From: Chrysopilus asiliformis
Lineage: Eukaryota; Arthropoda; Insecta; Diptera; Rhagionidae
Assembly (NCBI GenBank): GCA_964034945.1
Contig: OZ035962.1
Location: 82,667,942 to 82,731,941 of the forward strand
Direction of reading: 5' to 3'
Length of the DNA stretch: 64,000 nucleotides
In this document: piece by piece, positions 15,501 to 29,478 of the stretch
Layout: the number at the start of each line of letters is the position of its first letter
Position numbering within the stretch: the stretch's first letter is position 1
Made by a program: the position numbers and the translations under genes
Notes under the pieces: model-generated
The model's input: the letters and a program-made list of their open reading frames with translations, nothing else
Told to the model about the DNA's origin: nothing
Databases searched by the model: none

Positions 15501-18500
15501 ATACATTCCATACATTCCATATACATTCCATACATTCCATCATACATTCCATACATTCCATCATACATTCCATACATTCCATATACATTCCATACATTCC
15601 ATCATACATTCCATACATTCCATATACATTCCATATATTCCAGCATACATTCCATACATTCCATCATGCATTCCATACATTCCATATACATTCCATACAT
15701 TCCATCATACATTCCATACATTCCATCATACATTCCATACATTCCATATACATTCCATACATTCCATCATACATTCCATACATTCCATCATACATTCCAT
15801 ACATTCCATCATACATTCCATACATTCCATCATACATTCCATACATTCCATATACATTCCATACATTCCATCATACATTCCATACATTCCATATACATTC
15901 CATACATTCCATCATACATTCCATACATTCCATACATTCCATCATACATTCCATACATTCCATATACATTCCATATACATTCAATACATTCCATCATACA
16001 TTCCATACATTCCATCATACATTCCATACATTCCATATACATTCCATACATTCCATATACATTCCATACATTCCAGCATACATTCCATACATTCCATACA
16101 TTCCATCATACATTCCATACATTCCATATACATTCCATACATTCCATCATACATTCCATACATTCCATATACATTCCATACATTCCATCATACATTCCAT
16201 ACATTCCATCATACATTCCATACATTCCATATACATTCCATACATTCCATCATTCATTCCATACATTCCATATACATTCCATACATTCCAGCATACATTC
16301 CATACATTCCATCATACATTCTATACATTCCATATACATTCCATACATTCCATCATACATTCCATACATTCCATATACATTCCATACATTCCATCATACA
16401 TTCCATACATTCCATCATTCATTCCATACATTCCATATACATTCCATACATTCCATCATACATTCCATACATTCCATATACATTCCATACATTCCATCAT
16501 ACATTCCATACATTCCATATACATTCCATACATTCCAGCATACATTCCATACATTCCATCATACATTCCATACATTCCATATACATTCCATACATTCCAT
16601 CATACATTCCATACATTCCATATACATTCCATACATTCCATCATACATTCCATACATTCCATACATTCCATATACATTCCATACATTCCATCATTCATTC
16701 CATACATTCCATATACATTCCATACATTCCATCATACATTCCATACATTCCATCATACATTCCATACATTCCATCATACATTCCATACATTCCATATACA
16801 TTCCATACATTCCAGCATACATTCCATACATTCCATCATACATTCCATACATTCCGTATACATTCCATACATTCCATCATTCATTCCATACATTCCATAT
16901 ACATTCCATACATTCCAGCATACATTGCATACATTCCATCATACATTCCATACATTCCATATACATTCCATACATTCCATCATACATTCCATACATTCCA
17001 TCATACATTCCATACATTCCATCATACATTCCATACATTCCATATACATTCCATACATTCCATCATTCATTCCATACATTCCATATACATTCCATACATT
17101 CCAGCATACATTCCATACATTCCATCATACATTCCATACATTCCATATACATTCCATACATTCCAGCATACATTCCATACATTCCATCATACATTCCATA
17201 CATTCCGTATACATTCCATACATTCCATCATACATTCCATACATTCCATCATACATTCCATACATTCCATCATACATTCCATACATTCCATATACATTCC
17301 ATACATTCCATCATACATTCCATACATTCCATCATACATTCCATACATTCCATATACATTCCATACATTCCAGCATACATTCCATACATCCCATCATACA
17401 TTCCATACATTCCATATACATTCCATACATACCAGCATACATTCCATACATTCCATCATACATTCCATACATTCCATATACATTCCATACATTCCATCAT
17501 ACATTCCATACATTCCATCATACATTCCATACATTCCATATATATTCCATACATTCCATCATACATTCCATACATTCCATCAAACATTCCATACATTCCA
17601 TCAAACGTTCCATACATTCCATATACATTCCATACATTCCATCATTCATTCCATACATTCCATATACATTCCATACATTCCAGCATACATTCCATACATT
17701 CCATATACATTCCATACATTCCAGCATACATTCCATACATTCCATCATACATTCCATACATTCCATCATACATTCCATACATTCCATATACATTCCATAC
17801 ATTCCATCATACATTCCATACATTCCATATACATTCCATACATTCCATCATACATTCCATACATTCCATCATACATTCCATACATTCCATATACATTCCA
17901 TACATTCCATCATACATTCCATACATTCCATCATACATTCCATACATTCCATCATACATTTCATACATTCCATATACATTCCATACATTCCATCATTCAT
18001 TCCATACATTCCATATACATTCCATACATTCCAGCATACATTCCATACATTCCATCATACATTCCATACATTCCATATACATTCCATACATTCCAGCATA
18101 CATTCCATACATTCCATCATACATTCCATACATTCCATATACATTCCATACATTCCAGCATACATTCCATACATTCCATCATACATTCCATACATTCCGT
18201 ATACATTCCATACATTCCATCATTCATTCCATACATTCCATATACATTCCATACATTCCAGCATACATTCCATACATTCCATCATACATTCCATACATTC
18301 CATATACATTCCATACATTCCATCATACATTCCATACATTCCATCATACTTTCCATATACATTCCATACATTCCATCATACATTCCATACATTCCATATA
18401 CATTCCATACATTCCATATACATTCCATACATTCCATCATACATTCCATACATTCCATCATACATTCCATACATTCCAGCATACATTCCATACATTCCAT

Positions 18501-21500
18501 CATACATTCCATACATTCCATATACATTCCATACATTCCATCATTCATTCCATACATTCCATATACATTCCATACATTCCAGCATACATTCCATACATTC
18601 CATCATACATTCCATACATTCCATCATACATTCCATACATTCCATCATACATTCCATACATTCCATATACATTCCATACATTCCAGCATACATTCCATAC
18701 ATTCCATCATACATTCCATACATTCCATATACATTCCATACATTCCAGCATACATTCCATACATTCCATCATACATTCCATACATTCCATCATACATTCC
18801 ATGCATTCCATCATACATTCCATACATTCCATATACATTCCATACATTCCATCATACATTCCATACATTCCATCATACATTCCATATACATTCCATACAT
18901 TCCATCATACATTCCATACATTCCATATACATTCCATACATTCCATATACATTCCATACATTCCATCATACATTCCATACATTCCATCATACATTCCATA
19001 CATTCCAGCATACATTCCATACATTCCATCATACATTCCATACATTCCATATACATTCCATACATTCCATCATTCATTCCATACATTCCATATACATTCC
19101 ATACATTCCAGCATACATTCCATACATTCCATCAAACATTCCATACATTCCATCAAACGTTCCATACATTCCATATACATTCCATACATTCCATCATTCA
19201 TTCCATACATTCCATATACATTCCATACATTCCGTATACATTCCATACATTCCATCATACATTCCATACATTCCATCATACATTCCATACATTCCATATA
19301 CATTCCATACATTCCAGCATACATTCCATACATTCCATCATACATTCCATACATTCCATATACATTCCATACATTCCATCATTCATTCCATACATTCCAT
19401 ATACATTCCATACATTCCAGCATACATTCCATACATTCCATCATACATTCCATACATTCCATATACATTCCATACATTCCAGCATACATTCCATACATTC
19501 CATCATACATTCCATACATTCCATCATACATTCCATACATTCCATATACATTCCATACATTCCATCATTCATTCCATACATTCCATATACATTCCATACA
19601 TTCCAGCATACATTCCATACATTCCATCAAACATTCCATACATTCCATATACATTCCATACATTCCAGCATACATTCCATACATTCCATATACATTCCAT
19701 ACATTCCGTATACATTCCATACATTCCATCATACATTCCATACATTCCATCATACATTCCATACATTCCATACACATTCCATACATTCCAGCATACATTC
19801 CATACATTCCATCATACATTCCATACATTCCATATACATTCCATACATTCCATCATTCATTCCATACATTCCATATACATTCCATACATTCCAGCATACA
19901 TTCCATACATTCCATCATACATTCCATACATTCCATCATACATTCCATACATTCCATCATACATTCCATACATTCCATATACATTCCATACATTCCAGCA
20001 TACATTCCATACATTCCATCATACATTCCATACATTCCATATACATTCCATACATTCCATCAAACGTTCCATACATTCCATATACATTCCATACATTCCA
20101 TCATTCATTCCATACATTCCATATACATTCCATACATTCCGTATACATTCCATACATTCCATCATACATTCCATACATTCCATCATACATTCCATACATT
20201 CCATACACATTCCATACATTCCAGCATACATTCCATACATTCCATCATACATTCCATACATTCCATATACATTCCATACATTCCATCATTCATTCCATAC
20301 ATTCCATATACATTCCATACATTCCAGCATACATTCCATACATTCCATCATACATTCCATACATTCCATCATACATTCCATACATTCCATCATACATTCC
20401 ATACATTCCATATACATTCCATACATTCCATATACATTCCAAACATTCCATCATACATTCCATACATTCCATATACATTCCATACATTCCATCATACATT
20501 CCATACATTCCATCATACATTCCATACATTCCATATACATTCCATACATTCCAGCATACATTCCATACATTCCATCATACATTCCATACATTCCATCATA
20601 CATTCCATACATTCCATCATACATTCCATACATTTCATATACATTCCATACATTCCATATACATTCCATACATTCCATCATACATTCCATACATTCCATC
20701 ATACATTCCATACATTCCATCATACATTCCATACATTCCATATACATTCCATACATTCCATCATTCATTCCATACATTCCATATACATTCCATACATTCC
20801 AGCATACATTCCATACATTCCATCATACATTCCATACATTCCATATACATTCCATACATTCCATCATACATTCCATACATTCCATATACATTCCATACAT
20901 TCAATCATACATTCCATACATTCCATCATACATTCCATACATTCCATATACATTCCATACATTCCAGCATACATTCCATACATTCCATCATTCATTCCAT
21001 ACATTCCATATACATTTCATACATTCCAGCATACATTCCATACATTCCATACATTCCATATACATTCCATACATTCCATCATACATTCCATACATTCCAT
21101 CATACATTCCATACATTCCATATACATTCCATACATTCCATCATACATTCCATACATTCCATATACATTCCATACATTCCAGCATACATTCCATACATTC
21201 CATCATACATTCCATACATTCCATCATACATTCCATACATTCCATATACATTCCATACATTCCAGCATACATTCCATACATTCCATCATACATTCCATAC
21301 ATTCCGTATACATTCCATACATTCCATCATTCATTCCATACATTCCATATACATTCCATACATTCCAGCATACATTCCATACATTCCATCATACATTCCA
21401 TACATTCCATCATACATTCCATACATTCCATCATACATTCCATACATTCCATATACATTCCATACATTCCATATACATTCCATACATTCCATCATACATT

Positions 21501-24500
21501 CCATACATTCCATCATACATTCCATACATTCCATCATACATTCCATACATTCCATATACATTCCATACATTCCATCATACATTCCATACATTCCATATAC
21601 ATTCCATACATTCCAGCATACATTCCATACATTCCATCATACATTCCATACATTCCATCATACATTCCATACATTCCATATACATTCCATACATTCCAGC
21701 ATACATTCCATACATTCCATCATACATTCCATACATTCCGAATACATTCCATACATTCCATCATTCATTCCATACATTCCATATACATTCCATACATTCC
21801 AGCATACATTCCATACATTCCATCATACATTCCATACATTCCATCATACATTCCATACATTCCATCATACATTCCATACATTCCATATACATTCCATACA
21901 TTCCATCATACATTCCATACATTCCATATACATTCCATACATTCCATCATTCATTCCATACATTCCATATACATTCCATACATTCCAGCATACATTCCAT
22001 ACATTCCATCATACATTCCATACATTCCATCATACATTCCATACATTCCATCATACATTCCATACATTCCATATACATTCCATACATTCCATATACATTC
22101 CATACATTCCATCATACATTCCATACATTCCATCATACATTCCATACATTCCATCATACATTCCATACATTCCATATACATTCCATACATTCCATCATAC
22201 ATTCCATACATTCCATATACATTCCATACATTCCAGCATACATTCCATACATTCCATCATACATTCCATACATTCCATCATACATTCCATACATTCCATC
22301 ATACATTCCATTCATTCCATATACATTCCATACATTCCATCATTCATTCCATACATTCCATATACATTCCATACATTCCATCATACATTCCATACATTCC
22401 ATCATACATTCCATACATTCCATATACATTCCATACATTCCAGCATACATTCCATACATTCCATCATACATTCCATACATTCCATCATACATTCCATACA
22501 TTCCATCATACATTCCATACATTCCATATACATTCCATACATTCCATCATTCATTCCATACATTCCATATACATTCCATACATTCCAGCATACATTCCAT
22601 ACATTCCATCATACATTCCATACATTCCATATACATTCCATACATTCCATCATACATTCCATACATTCCATATACATTCCATACATTCCAGCATACATTC
22701 CATACATTCCATCATACATTCCATACATTCCATATACATTCCATACATTCCATCATACATTCCATACATTCCATATACATTCCATACATTCCATCATACA
22801 TTCCATACATTCCATCATACATTCCATACATTCCATATACATTCCATACATTCCATCATTCATTCCATACATTCCATATACATTCCATACATTCCAGCAT
22901 ACATTCCATACATTCCATCATACATTCCATACATTCCATATACATTCCATACATTCCATCATACATTCCATACATTCCATATACATTCCATACATTCCAT
23001 CATACATTCCATACATTCCATCATACATTCCATACATTCCATATACATTCCATACATTCCAGCATACATTCCATACATTCCATCATTCATTCCATACATT
23101 CCATATACATTTCATACATTCCAGCATACATTCCATACATTCCATCATACATTCCATACATTCCATATACATTCCATACATTCCATCATACATTCCATAC
23201 ATTCCATCATACATTCCATACATTCCATATACATTCCATACATTCCATATACATTCCATACATTCCATATACATTCCATACATTCCAGCATACATTCCAT
23301 ACATTCCATCATGCATTCCATACATTCCATATACATTCCATACATTCCATCATACATTCCATACATTCCATCATACATTCCATACATTCCATATACATTC
23401 CATACATTCCATCATACATTCCATACATTCCATCATACATTCCATACATTCCATCATACATTCCATACATTCCATATACATTCCATACATTCCATCATAC
23501 ATTCCATACATTCCATACATTCCATCATACATTCCATACATTCCATCATACATTCCATACATTCCATATACATTCCATACATTCCATATACATTTCATAC
23601 ATTGCAGCATACATTCCATACATTCCATCATACATTCCATACATTCCATATACATTCCATACATTCCATCATACATTCCATACATTCCATCATACATTCC
23701 ATACATTCCATATACATTCCATACATTCCATCATACATTCCATACATTCCATATACATTCCATACATTCCAGCATACATTCCATACATTCCATCATGCAT
23801 TCCATACATTCCATATACATTCCATACATTCCATCATACATTCCATCATACATTCCATACATTCCATATACATTCCATACATTCCATCATACATTCCATA
23901 CATTCCATCATACATTCCATACATTCCATCATACATTCCATACATTCCATATACATTCCATACATTCCATCATACATTCCATACATTCCATATACATTCC
24001 ATACATTCCATCATACATTCCATACATTCCATCATACATTCCATACATTCCATATACATTCCATACATTCCATCATTCATTCCATACATTCCATATACAT
24101 TCCATACATTCCAGCATACATTCCATACATTCCATCATACATTCCATACATTCCATATACATTCCATACATTCCATCATACATTCCATACATTCCATCAT
24201 ACATTCCATACATTCCATATACATTCCATACATTCCATCATACATTCCATACATTCCATCATACATTCCATACATTCCGTATACATTCCATACATTCCAT
24301 CATTCATTCCATACATTCCATATACATTCCATACATTCCAGCATACATTCCATACATTCCATCATACATTCCATACATTCCATATACATTCCATACATTC
24401 CATCATACATTCCATACATTCCATCATACATTCCATACATTCCATATACATTCCATACATTCCATCATTCATTACATACATTCCATATACATTCCATTCA

Positions 24501-26141
24501 TTCCAGCATACATTCCATACATTCCATCATACATTCCATACATTCCATATACATTCCATACATTCCAGCATACATTCCATACATTCCATCATACATTCCA
24601 TACATTCCGTATACATTCCATACATTCCATCATACATTCCATACATTCCATCATACATTCCATACATTCCATCATACATTCCATACATTCCATATACATT
24701 CCATACATTCCATCATACATTCCATACATTCCATCATACATTCCATACATTCCATATACATTCCATACATTCCAGCATACATTCCATACATTCCATACAT
24801 TCCATCATACATTCCATACATTCCATATACATTCCATACATTCCAGCATACATTCCATACATTCCATCATACATTCCATACATTCCATATACATTCCATA
24901 CATTCCAACATACATTCCATCATACATTCCATACATTCCATATACATTCCATACATTCCATCATACATTCCATACATTCCATCAAACATTCCATACATTC
25001 CATCAAACGTTCCATACATTCCATATACATTCCATACATTCCATCATTCATTCCATACATTCCATATACATTCCATACATTCCAGCATACATTCCATATA
25101 CATTCCATACATTCCAGCATACATTCCATACATTCCATCATACATTCCATACATTCCATCATACATTCCATACATTCCATATACATTCCATACATTCCAT
25201 CATACATTCCATACATTCCATATACATCCCATACATTCCATCATACATTCCATACATTCCATCATACATTCCATACATTCCATATACATTCCATACATTC
25301 CATCATACATTCCATACATTCCATCATACATTCCATACATTCCATCATACATTTCATACATTCCATATACATACCATACATTCCATCATTCATTCCATAC
25401 ATTCCATATACATTCCATACATTCCATCATACATTCCATACATTCCATCATACATTCCATACATTCCATATACATTCCATACATTCCAGCATACATTCCA
25501 TACATTCCAGCATACATTCCATACATTCCAGCATACATTCCATACATTTCATCATACATTCCATACATTCCATATACATTCCATACATTCCAGCATACAT
25601 TCCATACATTCCAGCATACATTCCATACATTCCATCATACATTCCATACATTCCGTATACATTCCATCATTCATTCCATACATTCCATATACATTCCATA
25701 CATTCCAGCATACATTCCATACATTCCATATACATTCCATACATTCCAGCATACATTCCATACATTCCATCATACATTCCATACATTCCATCATACATTC
25801 CATACATTCCATATACATTCCATACATTCCATCATACATTCCATACATTCCATATACATTCCATACATTCCATCATACATTCCATCATACATTCCGTACA
25901 TTCCATCATACATTCCATACATTCCAACATACATTCCATACATTCCATCATACATTCCATACATTCCACCATACATTCCATACATTCCACCATACATTCC
26001 ATACATTCCATCATACATTCCATACATTCCATATACATTCCATACATTCCGTCATACATTCCATACATTATATATACATTCCGTACATTCCATCATACAT
26101 TCCATACATTCCATCATACATTCCATACATTCCATCATACA
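6555..26141 (-). repeat. Satellite A, minus orientation, 19.6-kb central block
   Basis: The same 20/21-bp dimers as the left block, read as ATACATTCC ATACATTCC plus AT, ATC or AGC. The left 2.5 kb (6,555-9,100) is more diverged and carries variants rare elsewhere (TTTATC, TCAAAC, TAGATTCC). The interior shows larger local duplications. Examples are identical variant strings about 620 bp apart (21,331 and 21,951), 529 bp apart (18,282 and 18,811), 1,312 bp apart (18,541 and 19,853) and 1,917 bp apart (13,913 and 15,830). No frame on one strand contains stops, which creates spurious open frames of thousands of codons. Confidence 0.97.
7333..8666 (-). repeat. Higher-order tandem duplication within satellite A (about 667 bp x 2)
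   Basis: A rare variant combination (a TTTATC unit, then units with TCAAAC, ACTTTCC and CGTTCC) recurs with an offset of 667 bp. For example, the segment starting at 7,501 reappears at 8,168 with only scattered substitutions. The marker TAGATTCC occurs at 7,208, 7,382 and 8,049, showing an additional 174-bp step. The outer limits are approximate because the flanking units are too similar to place exactly. Confidence 0.75.
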
Positions 26142-27134
26142 TATAGGAATGTATAGGAATGTATAGGAATGTATAGGAATGTATAGGAATGTATAGGAAT
26201 GTATAGGAATGTATAGGAATGCATAGGAATGTATAGGAATGTATAGGAATGTATAGGAATGTATAGGAATGTATAGGAATGTATAGGAATGTATAGGAAT
26301 GTATAGGAATGTATAGGAATGTATAGGAATGTATAGGAATGTATAGGAATGTATAGCAATGTATAGGAATGTATAGGAATGTATAGGAATGTATAGGAAT
26401 GTATAGGAATGTATAGGAATGTATAGGAATGTATAGGAATGTATAGGAATGTCTAGGAATGTATAGGAATGTATAGGAATGTATAGGAATGTATAGGAAT
26501 GTATAGGAATGTATAGGAATGTATAGGAATGTATAGGAATGTATAGGAATGTATAGGAATGTATAGGAATGTACAGGAATGTATAGGAATGTATAGGAAT
26601 GTATAGGAATGTATAGGAATGTATAGGAATGTATAGGAATGTATAGGAATGTATAGGAATGTATAGGAATGTATAGGAATGTATAGGAATGTATAGGAAT
26701 GTATAGGAATGTATAGGAATGTATAGGAATGTATAGGAATGTATAGGAATATATAGGAATGTATAGGAATGTATAGGAATGTATAGGAATGTATAGGAAT
26801 GCATAGGAATGTATAGGAATGTATAGGAATGTATAGGAATGTATAGGAATGTATAGGAATGGATAGGAATGCATAGGAATGTATAGGAATGTATAGGAAT
26901 GTATAGGAATGTATAGGAATGTACAGGAATGTATAGGAATGTATAGGAATGTATAGGAATGTATAGGAATGTATAGGAATGTATAGGAATGTATAGGAAT
27001 GTATAGGAATGTATAGGAATGTATAGGAATGTATAGGAATGTATAGGAATGTATAGGAATGTATAGGAATGTATAGGAATGTATAGGAATGTATAGGAAT
27101 GTATAGGAATGTATAGGAATGTATAGGAATGTAT
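26142..27134 (+). repeat. Satellite B: 10-bp array, right block (about 99 units)
   Basis: Second array of GGAATGTATA in plus orientation, with isolated variants (GTCTA, GTACA, GTATAGCAAT, GGATA). The boundary with A(-) at 26,141/26,142 is a tail-to-tail switch of strand with no extra sequence. The right boundary with A(+) near 27,134 keeps the same orientation and is marked by two slightly irregular units. Confidence 0.96.
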
Positions 27135-27628
27135 ATGGAATATATGGAATGTATGATGGAATGTATGGAATGTATATGGAATGTATGGAATGAATGATGG
27201 AATGTATGGAATGTATATGGAATGTATGGAATGTATGGAATGTATGATGGAATGTATGGAATGTATATGGAATGTATGGAATGTATGATGGAATGTATGG
27301 AATGTATATGGAATGTATGGAATGTATGATGGAATGTATGGAATGTATGCTGGAATGTATGGAATGTATATGGAATGTATGGAATGTATGATGGAATGTA
27401 TGGAATGTATATGGAATGTATGGAATGTATGATGGAATGTATGGAATGTATATGGAATGTATGGAATGTATGATGGAATGTATGGAATGTATGCTGGAAT
27501 GTATGGAATGTATATGGAATGTATGGAATGAATGATGGAATGTATGGAATGTATATGGAATGTATGGAATGTATGATGGAATGTACGGAATGTATGATGG
27601 AATGTATGGTGGAATGTATGGAATGTAT
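27135..27628 (+). repeat. Satellite A, plus orientation, right block
   Basis: About 0.5 kb of 20/21-bp GGAATGTAT dimers in the same orientation as the leftmost block. It ends abruptly at 27,628, where the BEL/Pao LTR begins with TGTTTC. Confidence 0.95.
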
Positions 27629-27904
27629 TGTTTCACTAAGTTTGTATAGCGCGGCAATTCCTTAGGCTTCAATGAAAAACTTATTTTTCTTTAAATTGAA
27701 TTTATTGGGCCAATTGCCAACGCTTTAAAAATTCTTAGTCCGTTTTCTACAATTTTCTTTTTTCTACTCAAAACTGATTTTTACAATATAGAATTATAGT
27801 AAAAGCTAAGTAGGATCAAATATTAATTTTTTCTACAGTGAATAAACGGTTTTTAAATTAAGAACAAATGAACATAAATATTAATAATACAAGTGTCTGC
27901 AACA
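27629..27904 (-). repeat. BEL/Pao 3' LTR (276 bp)
   Basis: In element orientation (minus strand) it begins TGTTGCAGACACTTG and ends AGTGAAACA, giving TG...CA termini with TGTT/AACA ends typical of this superfamily. Just outside it, next to the pol remnant, is a purine tract GGGAGGAGAA, the expected polypurine tract. An AATAAA on the minus strand lies near 27,700. The terminal end abuts satellite A directly. No partner LTR is present in the window, so no target duplication can be read. Confidence 0.8.
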
Positions 27905-27961
27905 TTCTCCTCCCGGTAAGTCATTTGGCTTACAAATTTACAGTCACCCATTTGGCAAAAA

Positions 27962-28655
27962 TTAATTTCGAACATCCAGGACAGCTAATTTTACAACTGG
28001 ATGCTCGTAGACTCCATCGATAGTACGCACAGTTGCTCGTCCAACCTGACCATCTTTCCTTGGGGTTGTGAAAATAACAATACCCTTCTTCCAACAGTTT
28101 CGAGGTAGATTTTCATCAACAATAATGACTACATCATCCACAGAAACAGGTTTTACTGGCTCGAACCATTTCGTCCTTCTAGTTAGGGTTGGTAGATACT
28201 CTTTAATCCAACGTTTCCAGAATTCATCAGCTACTTTTTGAGAAAGACGCCACTGCTTCCGCAACACTAAATCACCGTCGTCAAATCGCCCAGGGAGTTT
28301 ACCACCATTGGAAGAGCCTAAAAGAAAATGATTAGGGGTTAAAGCTTCATCTTCTTCAGATTCCAGCGCGACAAATGTTAATGGCCTTGAATTAATGACA
28401 TTCTCAATTTCCAGTAATGAATTGTGAAGAGACTCATCTCGAAAACGTTTGTTTGGAAATATCTTGTATAAAATATTTTTGACTGATCGAATCATATGCT
28501 CCCAACTTCCTCCCATATGTGGAGCTGACGGAGGATTGAAGTTCCATTTCATTTCCGGAGTTGTCAATTCTGAATGAAGCTTTTCTCTATTCAAATTTTT
28601 TAAGTTTTCTTTTAATTCTTTTTCAGCACCTTTGAAAGAACGATGCACGAAAATG
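27962..28655 (-). pseudogene. BEL/Pao pol remnant: integrase end plus C-terminal domain
   Basis: About 230 codons of the 3' end of a BEL/Pao polyprotein. It starts in the integrase core (FKGAEKEL, then the WNFNPPSAPHMGGSWEHMIRS block with the family's PPSAPHxGGxWE signature), continues through NSRPLTFV and TPNHFLLG, and ends in the DUF5641-type C-terminal domain (WxRWxxEYLPTL, then a DVVIIVDENLPRNCWKKG block). The integrase zinc finger, first catalytic Asp residues, RNase H, RT, protease and gag are absent. The frame meets a stop just upstream of 28,655, which marks the truncation. It lies directly upstream of the PPT and LTR in the same orientation, so it is the 3' fragment of one element and cannot move by itself. 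Confidence 0.9.
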
Positions 28656-28675
28656 CCCCTTGACTAACTTTTGGG

Positions 28676-28897
28676 TTTCACTTTGGTTGTACCAGCATTA
28701 GAAAGGTATTTTGCTCTAGTTTCATGGACATAAGCTCTTTTTTGGTGAGGAACTGCAGGGGGATGGTCAGCTGCCATCTTAGAGGCACTGATTTTTTCAT
28801 CAAAGTTCCCCGCCAGAAAAGAGCTTATGTCCATGAAACTAGAGCAAAATACCTTTCCAATGGATGTACTATGAAAGTGAAACCCGAACTGGTTCAG
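28676..28897. repeat. Imperfect inverted repeat (hairpin, about 75-bp arms)
   Basis: The left arm (about 28,676-28,745) contains AAAGGTATTTTGCTCTAG and CATGGACATAAGCTCTTTT. The right arm (about 28,812-28,897) contains their reverse complements. The spacer is about 65 bp. Arms match closely at the inner part and drift outward. Transcribed, it would form a long hairpin. It sits at the breakpoint of the BEL/Pao remnant. A 78-codon open frame across it (28,724-28,960) shows no recognisable protein character. Confidence 0.8.
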
Positions 28898-29253
28898 AAG
28901 TTAGCCCGGGGGCATAAAAATCGTCGAATCCTGCATGGTTCTTTATGGAAACTACTGTAGAGTTATGAATCAAAATCAAGTAAGGCATGCAATTTAAATA
29001 TTTTTATTATTTTTTTGGCAGTTGCATAAAGGAAAATAATCGCTTTGCAAGGCATGTCAAGGATTCCATTTCCGCAGTCGAATTTTTTCTAGGATTCTTA
29101 GAATTTATTCTAGGATTCTTATCTTTATTTACATAGACTTTGATGTCAGGTGCTTATTAAATACCCTACACTTTTTTCGTTGTCTGATTTAAAAAAATGA
29201 TTTGTGAAAAAACATCATAGCTGACATTACAACATTTCTCTCCTAAAAATATT
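28898..29253. other. Unannotated AT-rich stretch
   Basis: No gene, RNA or named repeat recognised between the hairpin repeat and the left copy of transposon X. A short direct repeat (TCTAGGATTCTTA) occurs near 29,087 and 29,109. Confidence 0.5.
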
Positions 29254-29478
29254 GCTTTTTTCAATTATCAGCTTACCATGGAAAAGCACTTTATGCATTG
29301 TTGCAGACATATTTCTCCAATTGTAATGTCTATTATACAAATCAGCTGCGGACTTGGCATATGATTCGAATTTATCTGGATTTACTGCCTCCTTGCTTGA
29401 AAGCACCGATAATATAACTTTCAATCGTCGAATTAATGTAAATTTCTTAATATTCTGTTGTAGCATACATATATACAT
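29227..29478 (-). pseudogene. Transposase-like fragment in left X copy
   Basis: About 83 codons on the minus strand. The part from about 29,478 down to 29,254 matches the reading frame in the right X copy (shared IRRLKVILSVL, DLYNRH and ATMHKVLFHGKLIIEK). After 29,254 it runs into unrelated flank. It carries a six-residue segment (SSKEAV) missing from the other copy. The conservation of frame between two copies at this protein segment suggests real former coding. I cannot place it in a named transposase superfamily from the sequence alone. Confidence 0.6.

Noticed and set aside
8890..26166. Open frames of up to 5,758 codons encoding IHS/YIP/TFH repeats, and similar ones at 166-6,612
   Set aside because: They are satellite DNA in which no frame of one strand contains a stop. 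They are open in three frames at once, with no conserved start or domain, so they are not genes.
257..27628. CRISPR-like or telomere-like array
   Set aside because: There are no unique spacers between repeats and no cas genes; the period is 9-21 bp. The unit is not an insect telomere repeat (TTAGG), and the array continues into ordinary transposon sequence.
28724..28960. 78-codon frame right of the BEL/Pao remnant
   Set aside because: It crosses an inverted repeat and shows no recognisable protein motif; chance is more likely.
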